From positions 6,984,879 through 7,048,878 of the forward strand of contig NC_079905.1 of NCBI RefSeq assembly GCF_024868665.1: DNA of 64,000 nt. Reading direction: 5' to 3'. Position 1 is the first letter of the stretch, and each line of letters opens with the position of its first letter. A model generated the notes under the pieces. It was not told the origin of the DNA. It searched no databases and saw nothing but the letters and a program-made list of their open reading frames with translations. This stretch comes from Triplophysa rosa (taxonomy: Eukaryota > Chordata > Actinopteri > Cypriniformes > Nemacheilidae). The position numbers and the translations under genes were made by a program. Positions 1-22,500 of this stretch are shown here, piece after piece.

Positions 1-36
1 AACCCAGGGTTAAGCATAGGTCTAAAAACAACTCAC

Positions 37-1688
37 ATTGATTTAGTGGAGAGTGGCCGTAGGCGTCGACCTCCTCTCTCCAACGCTTCATCTTCCTCAC
101 TGTCACTGTCACCTCCTGAGCTGCTAGCCGTGTGGTCCGAGTCCAGGGCACTTTCTGCAGTCCGGAGAATCTCGCTGCAGCTGCGTGCCAGCCTGCTCAG
201 CTCTGCCGAGTTAAGAGACAGGGCGCTGGGCCTCCTCGTGCAGTTCAACCCCGGACACTTGGACAGGCCACGCAGCTGCTGGGTAACGTGCCTCTCGACC
301 TGCTTTACCTGTACGGCCTGCAGACGCCTCCAAAGGTTATCCGTGCGGCCTTCCAGCTCTGCCTGTCTCCGTTTGGCTTCGTCCTTCACTGTCTCTATCT
401 GCTCTGTGTTGGGGCCCTCCTTCCCTGAAGGGGCCTCTAAACCTGTGCTGTCACAGTTAGTTGAGTTATTCTGTTCAAGTGGGCTTTCTTCAGGCTTTTT
501 TCCATTTGGAGGCCCACCCTCTATCTGAGTGCTTTCACTGTGAGAAGAGCTGTTGGCAAATGCGCAGAGCGGGGTTTTTATGCATCCACGTTGTGGCTCT
601 TGCTGCTGCGTTTGGTCATTTTCAGGCACGGGGGGTTGGAGACACAGCGGGGGTTGCGGTAAAGCGTTAATACACACACTAGGGGCACCGTTTCCGCTGA
701 CCCCGTTGTTATGGGTGGCAGAGCTGGCAAGAAACGAGCGCACCCGGTACAGTCGTACCCGCCCCTTGGCCGTTCTGCATGTGGGCAACTCGGTATTTTC
801 CATGCTATGGGCACCTTCTGCATCAGGCAAACACGCGGGGTAATTTATTTTTTGGGTCTTGTTCTCGCACTGGATACGACGTAATGACGCCCGTCTATCT
901 TCCGCGGGGTCCACCTGACGTCCAGATTCGAAAGCATCGGTGGTGCCCGCGGAGCCCCTCACGTGAGCTTCGCCATTGGAAGTAACGCGGGCTTCGGCAT
1001 CCGAACTGCCGCAGTATGTCACCGAGCTTATCCCAGAAAAACACACCCTCTTGGAGGCTCGGGTGAAACTGCACCCCCGGCGTTTGATGACCGCGGGCTC
1101 GGAATTCCCGTGACCACACCTTGCAGCGGCTGTCATCATCGCGCCCTCGGTCTCGGTGTGCGCCTGTTCTCGCTGGGTTCTCCCGGTGCGCACCGGCGGC
1201 AGTCTCGCACTCGTTCTGCGTTCGTCCCTTCGTGTCATAGCGCCCATAAATAACCGACGCTCGCCCCCGTGCCGCAAACCTCCAGCGTCTTCGTGATCAA
1301 TATTAATGGTGTAATCCTCACCCGCTCCAGCGCTTTGTCTACAAAAGCTCCCGCGTCCGTTTTTCACTGAATCCGCACATTCGTCTGCCTCCCGCGTGAT
1401 ATCAGCAGTACCATTCGCGAAAAATCCCCCCTCGTTCATTTTCTGGGTCCGATCCGCATCGACGGAGGTGGCATCGTCCCATTCGCGAAACGCCTGGGCC
1501 TCGGCTACGCCGCTCTCCCTGTCTGAGCTCTGCGCTGGGGCAGCGCTGGTGGCTGTAGCCGCAGCGGCCGAGCTTCCGTCACCGCTGACGGGCTCTCCGC
1601 AGCCTCCTCCCCCGCAGCAGCGGCTGGCGCTATGCGGACACCCGGCCCCGCAACTCTCCACTCCAGGCCCTGCTGCACTAGCGCTCAT
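37..1688 (-). CDS. KANSL1-family gene, first large coding exon (partial)
   Basis: KANSL1 proteins scaffold the NSL complex, which holds the MOF/KAT8 histone H4 acetyltransferase in the nucleus. Seen: one open exon of about 550 codons, mostly low-complexity and CpG-rich at its start, ending in two family landmarks. These are a coiled-coil segment containing LQAVQVKQVERHVTQQL (human KANSL1 has a near-identical VQAKQVERH stretch) and an acidic DSD-SSSGGDSDSEED motif. A GTGAGT donor follows directly at 36-31, leaving phase 2. I start at the ATG at 1688 (MSASAAG); an in-frame ATG at 1715 would add nine residues (MYYYCNRNK) and cannot be excluded. The C-terminal PEHE region that binds KAT8 must lie left of the window. 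Which paralogue (kansl1a, kansl1b or kansl1l) I cannot tell. Confidence 0.82.
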
Positions 1689-1715
1689 TTTATTCCGATT
1701 GCAGTAATAATACAT

Positions 1716-2786
1716 CGCTGTGTCGTTGGCATGGCCGGATGCGAAGCGAGGACGTACTACGAAGCTTCGTTAACGTATTTTTTTCCTTTTCGAAAGCCAG
1801 ACGGGTTTCTCTTTTCACCCGTCTTGCCTTCCCCTGCACTGTTGGCTGTCTCCAACACTCCCTGTTTGCACTGAGCATGCGCCATTCATTGGCCCAACCT
1901 TCAGTAAAGAAATAGGGGTAATTTTCAAAAACTAGTTAACTTCACACTGACACACTCTCACATTTTTGTCACACGACGTGTTTTGTCTTTACCTTTGAAT
2001 GAAAAATGACCTATTTAATATTATTCATTTTCCTTATGTAAAAGCGAATTTGTATGACGAGGACAAAGCCTATCAGTGCATGGGAGTGTCTGGAGAAGGG
2101 CTTGATTAAAAAAAGCAACGTTCAAGGGCAGCTGCGTTTCGCCGTTCAGAGACAACACCAGGGCTTGTTTAAACAGCACAACACGTGCCTTGCGCAGATC
2201 TAAATCCATTTATAGTTGTATTTTAATGATTTACCAAATATAGTAATATTTCACGAGCTCATCTCTGCTATTTATAGTATCTATCAGTTGATGCGCACTA
2301 AGGATTAATAAAATATTAAACGCATGTTGGCGCTAACTGGCGTTTATGCTATTATGGTTAAAATAGAATGCTACTGAAATAACATACTGTGTACTGCATA
2401 CTACACGGCATTAATTGTATATTGTCGGCTAAACGTTAAAACATTTAGGAAAAAAACATTTAACCAAATGTTAATAAATAGCTATTTCAAGTCCAAAAAC
2501 CAGGTGTTCTCTTAAAATGTATTGTGTAGGAAATGCAAAGATGTCCTGCAAGGTTTTAACAACAATAGGACGAATGAATAGGCTTTTTATTTTACACCCT
2601 CGCAAATCTTCACTCTCCGGTCCTCTAGATGTAATACCGCCTATCCAGTTGTTTTGTTACGCACCAAAAAGCAATCGAAGAAGAAGTACGCAGCACGCAT
2701 CGTTGGCGTGTTCTTCAGACTGGCCGCTGGAGGCGATGTGTCGTCTCCGCTCATTTCGGATAGCGGTGGCTAATTAGCATGTAACA
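1716..2786. promoter_or_regulatory. Shared 5' region between divergent kansl1-like and smarcc1
   Basis: The two start codons are 1.1 kb apart and point away from each other, so both promoters should lie here. The flanks next to each ATG are CpG-richer than the AT-rich middle (about 2200-2510). No TATA box is placed convincingly for either gene, as expected of housekeeping chromatin genes. No exon was recognised in this interval. The promoter role is inferred from arrangement only. Confidence 0.5.
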
Positions 2787-10681
<7,895 letters not shown>

Positions 10682-10886
10682 TGCCCACCGATGAAGTTAC
10701 ATCACAACAACTACAAGACACATTCACCTCTACAATAATACTTGTTTTGTGTATATTTAATATTTTTAAGCATTTATCATGGCGTTTAAAGGTGAGATTT
10801 GAGGCTTTTATTGCCATATCTGTCTGTACCTAATGTTTGTAGATCTGTTTTTGTATTACCACCGAGCACCAAAACATTTGTGGCTG

Positions 10887-10892
10887 AATAAA
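10887..10892 (+). other. smarcc1 polyadenylation signal
   Basis: Canonical AATAAA about 205 bases after the smarcc1 stop codon, followed by T/G-rich sequence (gttgctgcgtgagttgtttg). This gives a short 3' UTR. Confidence 0.75.
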
Positions 10893-12672
10893 CCTTTTAT
10901 ATAAACCTGTTGCTGCGTGAGTTGTTTGCTTCTCTATGAATGTTTCGTCATTTAGACTTATGTATTTTAAATTTACTTGCACGGCACATTCTTCAAGTCT
11001 GAGGACACACTTTTGCTTGATTTACTAACAGTATTCTGTTTTGATTACAAAATATATCTAACGTTTGCCATCAAAGTCTCTCTTGCCTTTGTAATGTACT
11101 GTAACATTTTGTTCACAGTTTGTGAAGTAGACAGTACTATGACACATGCAGTATTGATTGTAAGCAGCACACAACACAAAGTCAAGATGGTATTCCAGCT
11201 ACTGAAATGTTTTAAACATTGTGTGAACTCTGACTTTTTGACAGTGACAGTATATTCAGCCTATTCTGTTTATGTGATTAACAGAGGAACTGGTGACTGT
11301 TTTAGTGATGGTATGGTACTATGTTTTGAAGTTTGTAATGCAAGCATATTTTAATCTCTGCAACTTTAATCAACAATCTGCATCATTTCTTAATATGTCC
11401 CAAATGCATTTTTAACTTTATTATGAATTTTTAAATCATGTAACACCGAACCACATGTTGATGGAGCATACATAAGTCATGGGAGCTACAGCAAAGGGTT
11501 CGTTCTCAAGTATTTTAGGGTTGTTGGTTCTTTTATTAGGGGGTGAGAGAGGGGTTGTGGTGGGATCAGAACATGACCTGAGTCCCCCTTAAGCCAACAC
11601 CTCATATTTCTGGAGAACGTGGCCAGACCACTATTATGGTACTTATTGTTTTTGGAGGTGATAATTAAGTTGAGCAGTTTTGGAAGGACAACAGGGCATT
11701 ATTTTCACTTTGGGTAGACTATAACATAATGTGATAGTGCGGAATCTGCGGATTAAAATCACTTTAGTTGTTGTGACTGAAAATATGTCCCACGAAAGAA
11801 TGCCAACACGCGGTTGCAATTTTATAACCTAAAAACTGGGTTTGGTGTTAGTGTCCCTCCGCAAAAACACAAACAAAAGCGGTTATGTGTAACGTTACGT
11901 TAGGCGCTGCTCTACTTTGAGTCCATCATTGGTGTATCTGTGTGACCCAGTTTCATAGGCTTTGTTCGGGGGAGCCGCCTTCATTGCTCCTCTCTTTTGT
12001 TTTGGTCTTAGAAACCCTCAGTTCAAAAGCATTCGCGCATCAATATGTGATTGCGCGCAGAAACTAAACCACTGGGGATGAATAGGACGTTTTTAAGCAA
12101 ACTACTGTATCATTCTGTTGCGAGCTTTCAAGTATACTATAAACTTTAACACGGATGAATCATTTTTTTTTCAACGATTCGATCACAAAAACGGTGTCGC
12201 TAATTAGGCGCATGCGCAAATAACTTTGATCGCCAGCGAATGAACTGGCACACAAAACTTGCTGCGGGCTCGCCGCGCACATACGTGTGCGTGCACATAG
12301 TTCGTCAGCTAGCTGGACTTAGTGCAGATACTGCAAGCGTGCAAGTAGTACGACTTTAATTCAGTGTAATTTTATGCTCTTGGGCAAAAAAACCCACCAC
12401 ATTATCTGTTGCATCTTGGAGATGATATGATAAGAGATGATGGGTCCATAGCGGATGCCTTCGGTGTGTCCTGATTCCCGACCAAAGAGGAATAACAACT
12501 GCGGCAAAAGCTGAAAACAACATCCGAAGTTGGCATGAAGCGGCGCGCTCTATAAGGATATATATGTCCAGAATTCTTGCTCAAATTCTTCATAATATTC
12601 CCCGTATGACTGTAACGTAAGAAGAAGGTCCTCTGGTTTAGTTTACACAATCTTTAAAGATCGTTTGTCACG
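10893..12672. other. smarcc1-cspg5 spacer and cspg5 5' region
   Basis: No gene recognised. The first part is AT-rich with no good ORF. From about 11870 CpG and palindromic promoter-like words rise (gtaacgttacgtt, gcgcatgcgcaaa), leading to the cspg5 start codon; this is the likely cspg5 promoter and 5' UTR, including possible 5' exons I cannot place. The 82-codon minus ORF at 12402-12650 has no recognisable homology. Confidence 0.45.
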
Positions 12673-15600
12673 ATGAACTACAGGCACGCGCAGTTTTGTT
12701 CGGCTGGTTGGAAGTCAATGGTGCTGTCCAGCGTCCTGCTTGTTTACATCGTACCTTTGTGTGCTAATGGTAAGTAGACGATAAAATAATTTATGTGGAG
12801 AGTGGAAATGTCCAGGTTATCCTTCAACTTAAAGTTGCTGAAAATGGGGAGAAAGAAAAACCGTATGTGGACGTTTCTTGATAAAGTAAAATGTATGCTG
12901 ACTAAAGTTTGCTAGATTTTGCTATGTCCATCATAGACGCACGCTGAAAACTGTTTGCCAAGTAAACAACTGGATGCAGCCAGACTTTATTCAGAGATCT
13001 GACCTTAGAATCTCGGTCTGGTCCTGTCAAGAACGTGTCACACTTCATCCCAGAAGCAAAAGAGAGGAAAACGTATGTATGATTTGCTTCAATAATGAAG
13101 CAATAAAACCATGCAGATTAGTATATTACCTATGCTTGTGTTTGCCTTCCAAGCATCAGCAGGTTCTCTTGTTGTTACAGGAATTATTGGCATAAACCTC
13201 AGTGGACGGGTTTTTATTGTTGTATTTTTAAGAGATCTGAGAAAAAAGGAAGGTATTCCATGAGGTTAAGTTTTCTCATCTAAATGTGCTGAATATGGCA
13301 TTTTGTGTTTTCTCAGGACAAGTTCATTAAATTGTCTTTTCAAGTCTTTCATGGAACAATATTTGGAATGTTTGTCTGTTTTAACTTTTTTATATTCAGT
13401 TTATTATGATATACATTCGTTGTATACATACAGACAATCATTACTATAAGTGAAACACAATTTCATCTCTAGCTGAAATTTCTTCGGTGGACATGCTGTG
13501 ACAAAAGGCTGTTACTCTCCTTTGTTGTTTTTGCCAAGACCTGGCTGCATTCCTATGGCAACAGACTCGCATACTCCACTTTGAGAGGGAGTCGGGATGC
13601 ATTCACAAAATTACATACATTTAGCACACATTCATATATATATATATATACTATATATACAGTATATGTATGTTTGTTATATGTATGTGTGTGTATATAC
13701 AGTATATATTGATTTTTTTGAACTGCTTAGCAGAGGACCGTAATGTTTAATGTAAACTTTAGCACTGTAACACTGTTTTGAGACTGTGTGCATTGTGCAG
13801 GTGCTACATAAACTACATAAACTGACTTTTTTGGTGTTTAAAATGTATGGTTCCTGCCATTTAGGTGCTTTCTTGCTAGAATTGCTAAGATATTTTCCAT
13901 GCACGGCCCGAGAAGGCCATCTGCCACTGAGCTCTACTAACAGCGGAGACTGTCAATGAGCATTAGCATCAACAAGCGTCTGCCTAGTCTCCCCGTACAG
14001 AGCTCCCAGTGAGGGCTGACGGTATTTATCCTACCGGCCGCTGACACTAGAGCTGTCCACGCTGCTGGAGACTTATGATGCTGCACAACCTGTGGGACAC
14101 TTGCTGGTTTTCAGTCTTTATGGAGTCAAAGCACACTTTCAGAATACTTGTAGTTGAATCTTGCAGATACATAACTTAGGCTTTTAAAATTTGACCGCTA
14201 TTTCATCATTTCACACACTACTACATAAAAAATATTTTAGATAAAATGTCCCCGTCATACTATACTAAACCTCATTTAGATTTTAAACTTGTGTTTATGA
14301 ATAAGCTGAAAACATTCTGACATACATGTCAGAGACCAAGATAATCATTTTTAGGTGAGCAGCTGTACAAGTAATACAGCTGTCACAGTGTATATACAGA
14401 TCATTGTGATTTTGCTGAAACTGTACAGTAGTGCTTTTTTCACGTGTGTGTGGTATAAAGTTGGCACCATTCATAATACAGGTCTGGTACTCTCTATTTG
14501 TTCGGCTTTGTACCGACACTGCTGTGCACCTACATCCCATCCCTGATGCCTTGGACAACCATGCCAGCTCCCCTGCCAAACTGTATTACGGTACTATTTA
14601 TATCAAACCACATGGGCTCAGCGTGTGAATTAAATTCAGGAGAGCTGTTGTATTCTAAGGGAAAGGGTGTAAGTAATCTAAAGTGTGATGAGTTAAATGT
14701 TGGGTTTGTTTATATGTAAGGAAATGAAAGAAAGTCTGAACAGCAGGGTAGATTTTGCCTATCCTGTACCCGATCTGCACCTACAGAGCTCAGCATCATT
14801 CAGAGTTTTGCACATCATGATCCTTGCATGTTTGACTAGGTCATGTTTGGCAAATTTGGTTCACAGTTAACTAGCCAGTAATGCACTTGCATGTATCTGT
14901 TTTTCACAGATTATTCATTTGTATTTGTCTTGTTTGCTTGTAAATAGAGGCCATGGGCACAGTGAGAGAAAAAGACAACATACTTTCACACACTTTTTTG
15001 CAGATTTAAATGTCTCTCCGGTGAGGTCATGAGAAAATAGTTGGAAGGCTTCTCTCTCCCCGATTTCTTTCTCGCTCTGAATCTTACACCCATTTTCCCC
15101 TGCTATCCCTCTCGTCCATGCTACCGTGACATGCTTACTAAACAGAGAACAGAAATCCCTCTCAAAGGCTTTTGGCGCTGGTCTTTAGAAAAGCGGAAAG
15201 AGAAACACACTCATTTTTTTTAGAACAGCATAGATGTGTTTTTGTGTTATTTTTCTTTCACCTGCTCCTTTCCCTGACCCTTCTTTTCTCTCTGTTGACC
15301 CCTTTGTGAAGAGGTATGCAAATGAAAACTGTTTTCATCTTGTACCCTCTTCTACCATTTTCTTTTGCTTGGTTGGCATTTTTTACAACATCTACAAAGC
15401 CACAGGCTTTGCAGGCTGTTAAAATGACAAAACGAACATATCTGATCATTTTGCAGCTGTACTAGTTTTAAACATCATGCTGGCGAGAACCTAAGATTAG
15501 AACTTAATAGTATGCTTGAACGTGGCATGAGAAATTATTCATGCATGCGTAACAATCTCTGTTTCTCTCTCGGGGGGATCGTGTGAATAAATGAATGAGA

Positions 15601-18600
15601 GAAATGGAGGAAATGATTGGAGTGGAGAGGACAGAGAGCTCTGTGTTCAGCGTTGCTTTTGAGATGTTCCAAAACGGCAGCTCCTTTACATTGGTTTTTG
15701 GCAACTGTGCGTGTGAGACTGTCTGTCAGGGAAGGATGCGACTCGCATTTGATTCAATGAAGAGGAATTGCACCAAGAATGCCCCTCGGAAACTGAATTT
15801 CACACTGTCAATCAAAAACTGAAAGTTAAGATGCAATCCATAACTTTTTGTATGAAAATAAACGACAATCAGTTATTGAGCAAGTGTTCAAAACTCTCCT
15901 TACCTTAACCCCACTTACAATGGTGATCTTATAAAATGATTTATAATTTGTTATTTATAATTCATGGGAATTGTGATATATGCATAGAAAAGTATGTAAA
16001 GTAACCTGCAATTTTATGTTTCAAACAAACATGCAATAAAGTGGTATGGATTGCAGCTTTGAAGATGAAAATAATTAGTTCAAATCTGATAATTAAACCA
16101 TACAGTAGTGGTCAAACGTGATCTCCAACTTTGGACAATTTAAATATTATTCACATATATTATTTAAAATACATTCAAATGTATTCATGTTGCATTGTTG
16201 TGTTTGGGGTATAAACTGAAGCTCAGTTTTGAGAAGAATTTGAGAAACAAATGTGCAAATTTATGAAGACACAGGCCAGGAGAATGACTCAAAATATTAA
16301 TACAATACATGATCAACAAATAATAATATTGTAGTTAATTATTGCTTTATTGCTCATTTGTCCATTTTGTACTATACACCACATATTTTAATGGTTTAAT
16401 CTAACCTGAGGTGGCATTAAAAGCAAATACTGTATCTTACAAATATGCTCCCTGGACATCACTGTTTATATTCCTCATTCTTGTTTTCTGCTTTTAATGT
16501 TAGTCAGATTAAACAATAGAGGCTCTATTACCTTTGTGTATATGTGTATATGCCCATGTGTTATGTTTGAGGATGACTGCATTAGACTCCTTAGATTTGA
16601 CAACATCAGCCACCTCCCAAAGGACAATAAATTAGGTCAGCGAGATGTTGAGATGTGTAATGCTACAAAAGAATTTCCCATTAATTTACGTGTGAGTCTG
16701 TGAGAGTTTACTTGCCGCTCACTCATGCTTTTCAGATTGACCATTGCGAGTCACAACACACAGCCCTTAATCCTAATCTGAATCCCAGTTCTGGCTCAAA
16801 TTGAAGGGGGTACATTGGTAAATCAGAGCTCCTAATCCAGCTATCACAAGCTGCTTTGGAAAGAAATCTGGGCCCTCTCACACAGCAGTGTATAATTAAG
16901 CAGATATGTGTTTGTATGTTGTCTACAGGGTAGTATTTGTCTTTTGTATGTTTTATTCTGTATGGCTATAAATGCAGTGTAAATATTTAGTGAGCATCCA
17001 CACATGCATAGCAGCATCAGGAATATGTCATATTTAAGTATGTGAAATTGTAATAATTTATGGTTTAATGTATTAAAAATGTGGACTGTAAATTGCTGTA
17101 CTGCTTGTTTCCAGCTGTCTGAGCTCAGTGGGTCTTTGCCAATTGCTTTAAGGGCTTTTTGTGCTCACATCTGTTAAAGGCATTGAATTGCAGTATGCAG
17201 ATGTGAAACTCTAATGGAGGATGCACTGAAGCAGTAAAGTGATAGTTCACCCAAAAATGAAAATTTGTTCATCATTTACTCTGCCTCATGTCATTCCAAA
17301 CCTGTATGACTTTCTTATGCAGAACATAAAGTAAGATATTTTGAATGGGTTCCCATTGATTTCTATTGCATGGACACAAAACCACAGGCATTTCTCAAAA
17401 TATCTTCTTTTGTGTTCCACAGATGAAAGCGTCATAAACAGGTTTTGAACCACATGAGGGTGAATAAACAATGACATGATTTTTATTTTTGGGTAAACCA
17501 TCCCTTTAAGCACATTATATTGTGATATTTACTTTGTATTCAGCTCTCTGGAATACTTGAATCTGATTGGTCAGTTCCAACTGTACAACCGACCATACGA
17601 TTTCCTGTTTAATTGTTTGGATAGTTTAATGTGTAAAGTTTTGACTAACTTTTATTTATGAATTTTCAGGTAGTTCATTCATCTCCAACTCTACTCTACG
17701 CACTAACTCCTCTCAGTCAAATGGGGAGGGGCTTAAGCCTGCACTTCCTGATGAGGCCACACCTATCACCCAAGTTCACTCTCGAAAACCACGAGCTGGG
17801 GAGGAGTCAGGGAGTGGTGGAGAAACTGCGACCACAACCAATGTCGAATCATCCGAGCGGCAACACCTAATGGATCTGACGGCAGGTGGCATGGCTGCCA
17901 AACTGCCCACCCTGGCTGACCCCCAGACCCGAGGCCTGTCCCAAATGGATTTTAGTGAAGAGAGCAGCGAAAACAGCGCCCCACTCTGGAAGAGTGAGAT
18001 ACTACAAGCAGATGGGACGTTGTTGGATGTTGACCGGACTCCATATGAATCCACCCCTTCCCCACCTGAAGAAACTATTACGGTCAGTTTTTACAACCCA
18101 CCTCCTCCTCAACATATCAGCAACGATCGTCCTTGGGTTCAGGAGCTCCAGGGAGGAGATCCAACGTCCTGGACACTTTCAGATTTTTATGATTATCTGT
18201 CACCTGACTACACCCCCACTGAAGTTTACCCAGATGAGAGCCAACCAACACCGCCAGATATGGAAGATGAAAATTGGCCTTTTGTTGCTAGCGCTGTTCC
18301 TTCGAATAAAAAATCATTTGGAGTTGAAGACGGCGGATCTGGGGTTTCTGACCCAGCAGGTTCCAGAGAAGCTGACAACTTGGCTTGTCTTCCTGGATTT
18401 CTGCGTATAAATGAAACATGTCTCCCGGCATGTACGGTCATCACCGGTTACTGTTTCAATGGAGGCCAGTGTTACGTGATTGACGGTATTGGCGCTTTTT
18501 GCCGGTAAGATGCACACATTCTCGTGTATCTGATTAACACGCACCTATACAAATATACACAGACCTAAAATTATATAATAACATCTTAAAAAAAGACCAC

Positions 18601-19487
18601 CAACGTTTTTGTCAGCATCTGAATCCGATCAAACAGTCAAAATGAGTTTGAAGATGAAGTTCGGTTATTTTCATGTATGATCGGCATCCATCTGTTCATG
18701 GTGTGGGATTATGTTTGTCTTACATTTCAAAGAGAATCTAAGAATCTTAGTCACCATGAAACGGATGTTGCGAATGACTTCTTTTCTGTATCGTGACGTA
18801 TATCCTAAGTTAGAAAAGAAATGTAGGGTGGGGCTTTATTTTGCCCTTCCCTTCTTAATTGGTTTGTTGTAAATTGGGCCTGGAGGGGAGGGCTAAAAAT
18901 GCCTGACCATTGGACAGTCAGTATAGTCCTACCTCTTTTTTGTTGCTTAGGTCATGTGGTGAAGAGTTGTTGTTGAGAGGGGGAGAGGAGCTTAATGTTT
19001 TTGATTAAAGATTACAAGTCCAAATGAAAAAAAAAAAAGGTGTGCACGGTTATATCGTTTATAGTAATCACTGCAACACTGTGTAAAACACAATTTTCCT
19101 GTTTGATTTCATGGTGACTTTAAGGTTGGGACAAGGTTATGGTGACATAACAGTGCATAAAAGAGCCAGGAAAATGAACTTCAGTGATCACTGCCTTCAA
19201 CATGCTACACCCAGCATGTGTAGTGTTGATTTAGAAAGCAGGAACAGGAGAAAAGTGCAATCTATATACACTGTGTATCAAAATGCAATTGCATTTGATC
19301 TCATTCCCAATCTATTGATATCATTTTATCAAAACACTACAAACTTTTGTAGGCTACTCCAGGCCTGTGTGATTGTGGCTTCGTGGCTCTTAAATCCAAA
19401 CTCCTCTGCCACAATCCTACTCTACTCTGAGACCCACACTGACCCTTTTTAAACATTTGCTTTAAGGGATTTGGGTCAAAGCCCAGA

Positions 19488-19518
<31 letters not shown>

Positions 19519-22500
19519 TGGTGCGTGAGTGCGTGTCTGTGTGTTAAACAACTAAAGCCCCCAATTCAGCTTGCTGGTATGGGCCTGTCATATTGTGTAT
19601 TATACTACTTTTTTATTTGTGTATAGTCAAACCTCATAGCTACAGAATGGCATATGGTGTTATGCTGTGTGTGCCAGCGGGAGTTGCATAGCACTGCTAT
19701 TTCACACTGGTTAAGACTCTCTACACTGGCGGCATCCCAGTGAACTGTGTTTTCTGTCCGCACAATTATAACAATTATTCTCTTCCAAAATACACTAATA
19801 AAAAGTCAACTTCAAATCCACACAGACAATCTGGCTTAGCATTAACAACTTTCAACATGGCAGTGGACTTTTGTGTTTGGCGCATGCCATGGGGCTATTT
19901 TGTTGAGAGGGAGTTACTAATAGGGTCAGTGTTGTTTAAAAAAGTCAGGTTTCCTACTTTTATATCTATTGCAACATAAAAACTGCTATGGTTTGAAGAT
20001 TTGATTTGCTTAAGGTGTGTGGCAGGATGTATTTTTCTGCAAAAGTCGATTCGGGGGCGTGATGCCCAACCAGTAGCTTACACCAAATGAATGTGTAGTA
20101 AAAACTATTCAACTGAGTTTCACATTGATCTGTTCTTTAGGCTAGAGAGTAAGCGTGGCCTACATACAAAGCAATCATTTTCTGTGCCATATTGATTTGC
20201 CTTTAGCACGCATGCACACACACAAACACACACGCACACACTAGCTTCGGGGTAAATTGTGCGATTAAGTGTATATATTATTTTTTTGTGAATGTTACTA
20301 GGATCATTAAACAACATCTTTTCTATTGCTCATACTTTCATAGTAAGGATTAAACTACGTAATACTAGATACTAGACTTGATAATACTATATCAAAAATC
20401 CAACAAGACCTGAGCCATTTAGGGACCAGAATACGACTACCTAGTAACCACCCAGAACACCCTAAAAAACAACATAGCAACAAGTTCTTTTTAAAAAATA
20501 CGAATTGTGTTGTTTTTTACTCACCCACATGACGTCAATATGTTTTATGACCTCCAGGCATCTTCGAAACACAAATCAAGACATTTTAGGTGACATCCGA
20601 GAGATTTACAGGCCTCCTCATAGACATCATGGTAATAGTTGTCGATTCGATGCGTCGAAGAGCTCTCGTGAACGCGCACCATAGACTGACAAGACAGAGG
20701 AGAATATATCGATTAAAGTCGTTATTTTGGTTTGTTTTTCGCACATAAAGTATTGTCGTCGCTTCAAAAAATTTCAATTGAGCCACTATGAACGGATGGA
20801 TCAATTTAACAATGTCTTTAGTACTTTTCTGGACCTTGACAACAACTATAACCATGATGTCTATGAGAAGGCCTGGAAATCTCTCGGATGTCACCTAAAA
20901 TATCTTTATTTGTGTTCCGAAGACGCCGGTAGGTCTTAAAACATGTGGGTGAGTAAAAATGAACACAATTTTGATTTTGAGTTGAACTTTTCCTTTAACA
21001 ACTGCTGAAACACACGTGACAACACATTCTTGAGAAAACGTAACTGAAGTTTAACTTAACATTTGTCAAACATTAAATATAACATTGAATGCGTGCACTT
21101 CTGATTTATTCATTAGCATATAGGGTGTTCAGTTTGGCTTGCAGCAGATATTTTGGAGCTGTAAAGTTTATTCGGATCACAGCTCAGGTGCTTTATTCTC
21201 AGTGGAATGGACACATGTCCTTGACTGGACCATCTGTGCTGTGAAGTAGGTGCAGTCACCACTCATAAGGTCTCTGAGAGAGCAACCTTGCAGAAAAATC
21301 CTTCTATTGATAAATGGGTCAACAGGCCACGCTCGCACACCACACGCTCCTCGTGTACAAGGATACAGCCATCTTTCCATAGCATTTATCTCTCTCGCTC
21401 TTTCATCTCGGCACAGATGTTTGTGTCATGGCCAGCTTGTTTGGATCTCAGAAAAAATATCACAAACAGTATTAGACAGCACCTTAAATCAACCGGTCCT
21501 TTGTATAAACATAAGACTCGACTCGACACAAGTAATCTCCATTGCTTTCGCTTTACACAGCCATTTTTTCTTATGTGTGTCACGAATACAGTATATTCTC
21601 TTCAGAAAAGAAATGTTATTAAAAGAGAGCTCTTTAAGAATTATTTTTTTATATTTTCTTAAATCTTTAAAACAGATATGACAGAAACGGGTGGTGTTTT
21701 GGTCAGTGTTGAAAACCTCTTATCTATTTTCCTCTTTGTAGATGTAATGTCCAGGAGTTTATCTGGAACAAGGGTTCCAGGTGCCAGTCGGCCATCTCAG
21801 ACTTCCAAGTGATGTGTATAGCAGTGGGCGGGGCCACCATCATGTTGCTCTTTCTTTTCATGGTCATCGTCTTTTTCTCCAAGAAGCTGTACCTCCTCAA
21901 GACTGAAAACAGACGACTTCGTAAGCGCAGGTGAATCTCCACATGACATAAGGAGGCAACCGCAGTTCATTTTAAAATGAGTGACTACATCTCTGATATG
22001 ATATTACATAACATTACATGCATTTGGCAGATGCTTATATCCACAGATGTTGGATGCTTATATATTGATTACCTAAAAACCTTTTAGCATGTACACACAT
22101 CATTGTAGAGTACAGTTAAGTGTTAACATGGGCTTTCGTCGCAATGATATCATCCATTTACCAAAAGTAGGCCAATCTGACAAAGTGTGTGTAAAATGAC
22201 CTACATACTGTGCAGCCAACAGCATTTAAACAGCCCAAGTTGTCAGGATTGGAGTGGAAAAGGAGACGATGGAAATCAAGAGAGGGAAACAGAGTGAAAA
22301 AGATTTCAACAATTGTTACCACAACGAAAGGAAGTGGTAGTACCTTTTAATCTCAAAGCTGAGAAGGAGCTTCTAAAACACCTTGATATTGATGAGAAGC
22401 ACATATGAGATAATCAGACAGTTATCTTACTATTATAAAATATGAAGTTGATTTTATGACTTATTTTATATACCTTTTATATACTGTAGCATACATGGTG

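Noticed and set aside
15595..15822. 75-codon ORF in cspg5 intron 1 as an extra exon
   Set aside because: No matching acceptor/donor pair in the phase-1 context of intron 1 and no similarity to CSPG5; composition noted instead as a possible non-coding element.
21250..21681. 143-codon ORF in cspg5 intron 2
   Set aside because: Two overlapping frames are open over the same stretch and neither resembles a protein; no splice link to cspg5.
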